A stretch of DNA of 50,274 nucleotides, taken from assembly GCA_034668825.1 (NCBI GenBank), contig JAXDOR010000210.1, positions 1 through 50,274 of the forward strand. The letters are read 5' to 3'. Shown here in pieces: positions 50,181-50,274 of the stretch (the stretch's first letter is position 1; each line of letters begins with the position of its first letter). The notes under the pieces are model-generated. The model did no database searches and was not told where the DNA came from. It saw only the letters and a program-made list of their open reading frames with translations. Origin of the DNA: CANKHA01 sp034668825 (GTDB taxonomy: Bacteria; Pseudomonadota; Alphaproteobacteria; Rhizobiales; Xanthobacteraceae). The position numbers and the translations under genes were made by a program.

Positions 50181-50274
50181 TCATCCTGAGGAGCATCGCG
50201 AAGCGATGCGTCTCGAAGGACAGGCGGCTCGGGCTTGTCGCCCATGGTTCGAGACGCGCGCTTACGCGCGCTCC
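50181..50274. repeat. REP-like palindromic repeat pair (cut by window edge)
   Basis: The first hairpin lies in TCATCCTGAGGAGC with GCATCGC/GCGATGC (50193-50199, 50203-50209) and closes with GTCTCGAAGGA. A second begins CATGGTTCGAGACG, has CGCGCG/CGCGCG around CTTA, and runs into the edge at CGCTCC. Sequences of this form (TCCTGAGGAGC...GTCTCGAAGGA) are abundant in intergenic regions of Bradyrhizobium and relatives, from memory. Confidence 0.75.

Noticed and set aside
1..50274. CRISPR arrays, rRNA operons, insertion sequences
   Set aside because: No regularly spaced direct repeats, rRNA signatures or transposase genes were seen.

Overview
The window reads as the chromosome of a GC-rich alphaproteobacterium of the order Rhizobiales (Hyphomicrobiales), near Bradyrhizobium/Xanthobacteraceae. 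The evidence is conserved gene order (lon-clpX-clpP-tig; nnr next to glnB-glnA; rplM-rpsI; bamE, a ubiquinol-cytochrome c chaperone gene, DUF177, plsX-fabH-ihfA-merR, then hppA), a sigma-54 promoter before glnB, and hairpin repeats of a type common in these genomes at the right edge. No name below the order is certain.

Region by region. 1-5.7 kb: proteostasis genes on the minus strand (lon cut by the window edge, clpX, clpP, trigger factor), then tRNA-Leu(UAG). 6.1-9.8 kb: NAD(P)HX repair enzyme, divergent from the nitrogen pair glnB-glnA. 9.8-12.5 kb: a small tail-anchored-like protein, a diguanylate cyclase, and a membrane protein coupled to a winged-helix regulator behind a perfect 12-bp inverted repeat. 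12.6-14.6 kb: rplM-rpsI and an atypical crotonase. 14.7-18.2 kb: a four-gene cassette (SGNH hydrolase, SxtJ-like membrane protein, 49-residue DUF5989/SxtK-like protein, NodU/SxtI-type carbamoyltransferase). 18.3-23.4 kb: CoA-binding protein, DUF433/DUF5615 toxin-antitoxin pair, MetY-type sulfhydrylase, secreted phosphoesterase, heme A synthase.

23.5-38.8 kb is an exopolysaccharide locus: deacetylase, FemAB-like acetyltransferase, Wzz/Wzc-like chain-length protein with a damaged P-loop, Wza-like export lipoprotein with an unusual YQ-rich segment, glycosyltransferases, an undecaprenyl-phosphate sugar transferase, Wzy and Wzx proteins, a GumK-like glucuronosyltransferase, and Ugd to make its UDP-glucuronate. 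Several genes overlap by 1-4 bases. The set fits a Wzx/Wzy-type, glucuronate-containing polymer. tRNA-Pro(GGG) lies between gumK and ugd.

39-48.4 kb: an orphan TctC-type binding protein, the fatty acid/phospholipid and IHF block, bamE, an H+-pyrophosphatase with the K+-independent signature, and an MFS transporter. 48.5-50.3 kb is different: AT-richer, with an uncharacterised protein carrying GESHY and HPSS motifs, a frameshifted gene for a short EYQA-repeat protein, then about 800 bases without a credible gene. This last part holds a promoter-like sequence, a series of strong hairpins ending in a terminator-like stem (candidate ~320-nt RNA), and palindromic repeats. The best candidates for undescribed biology are the carbamoyltransferase cassette, the structured element at 49.74-50.06 kb, and the membrane protein/regulator pair with its operator.
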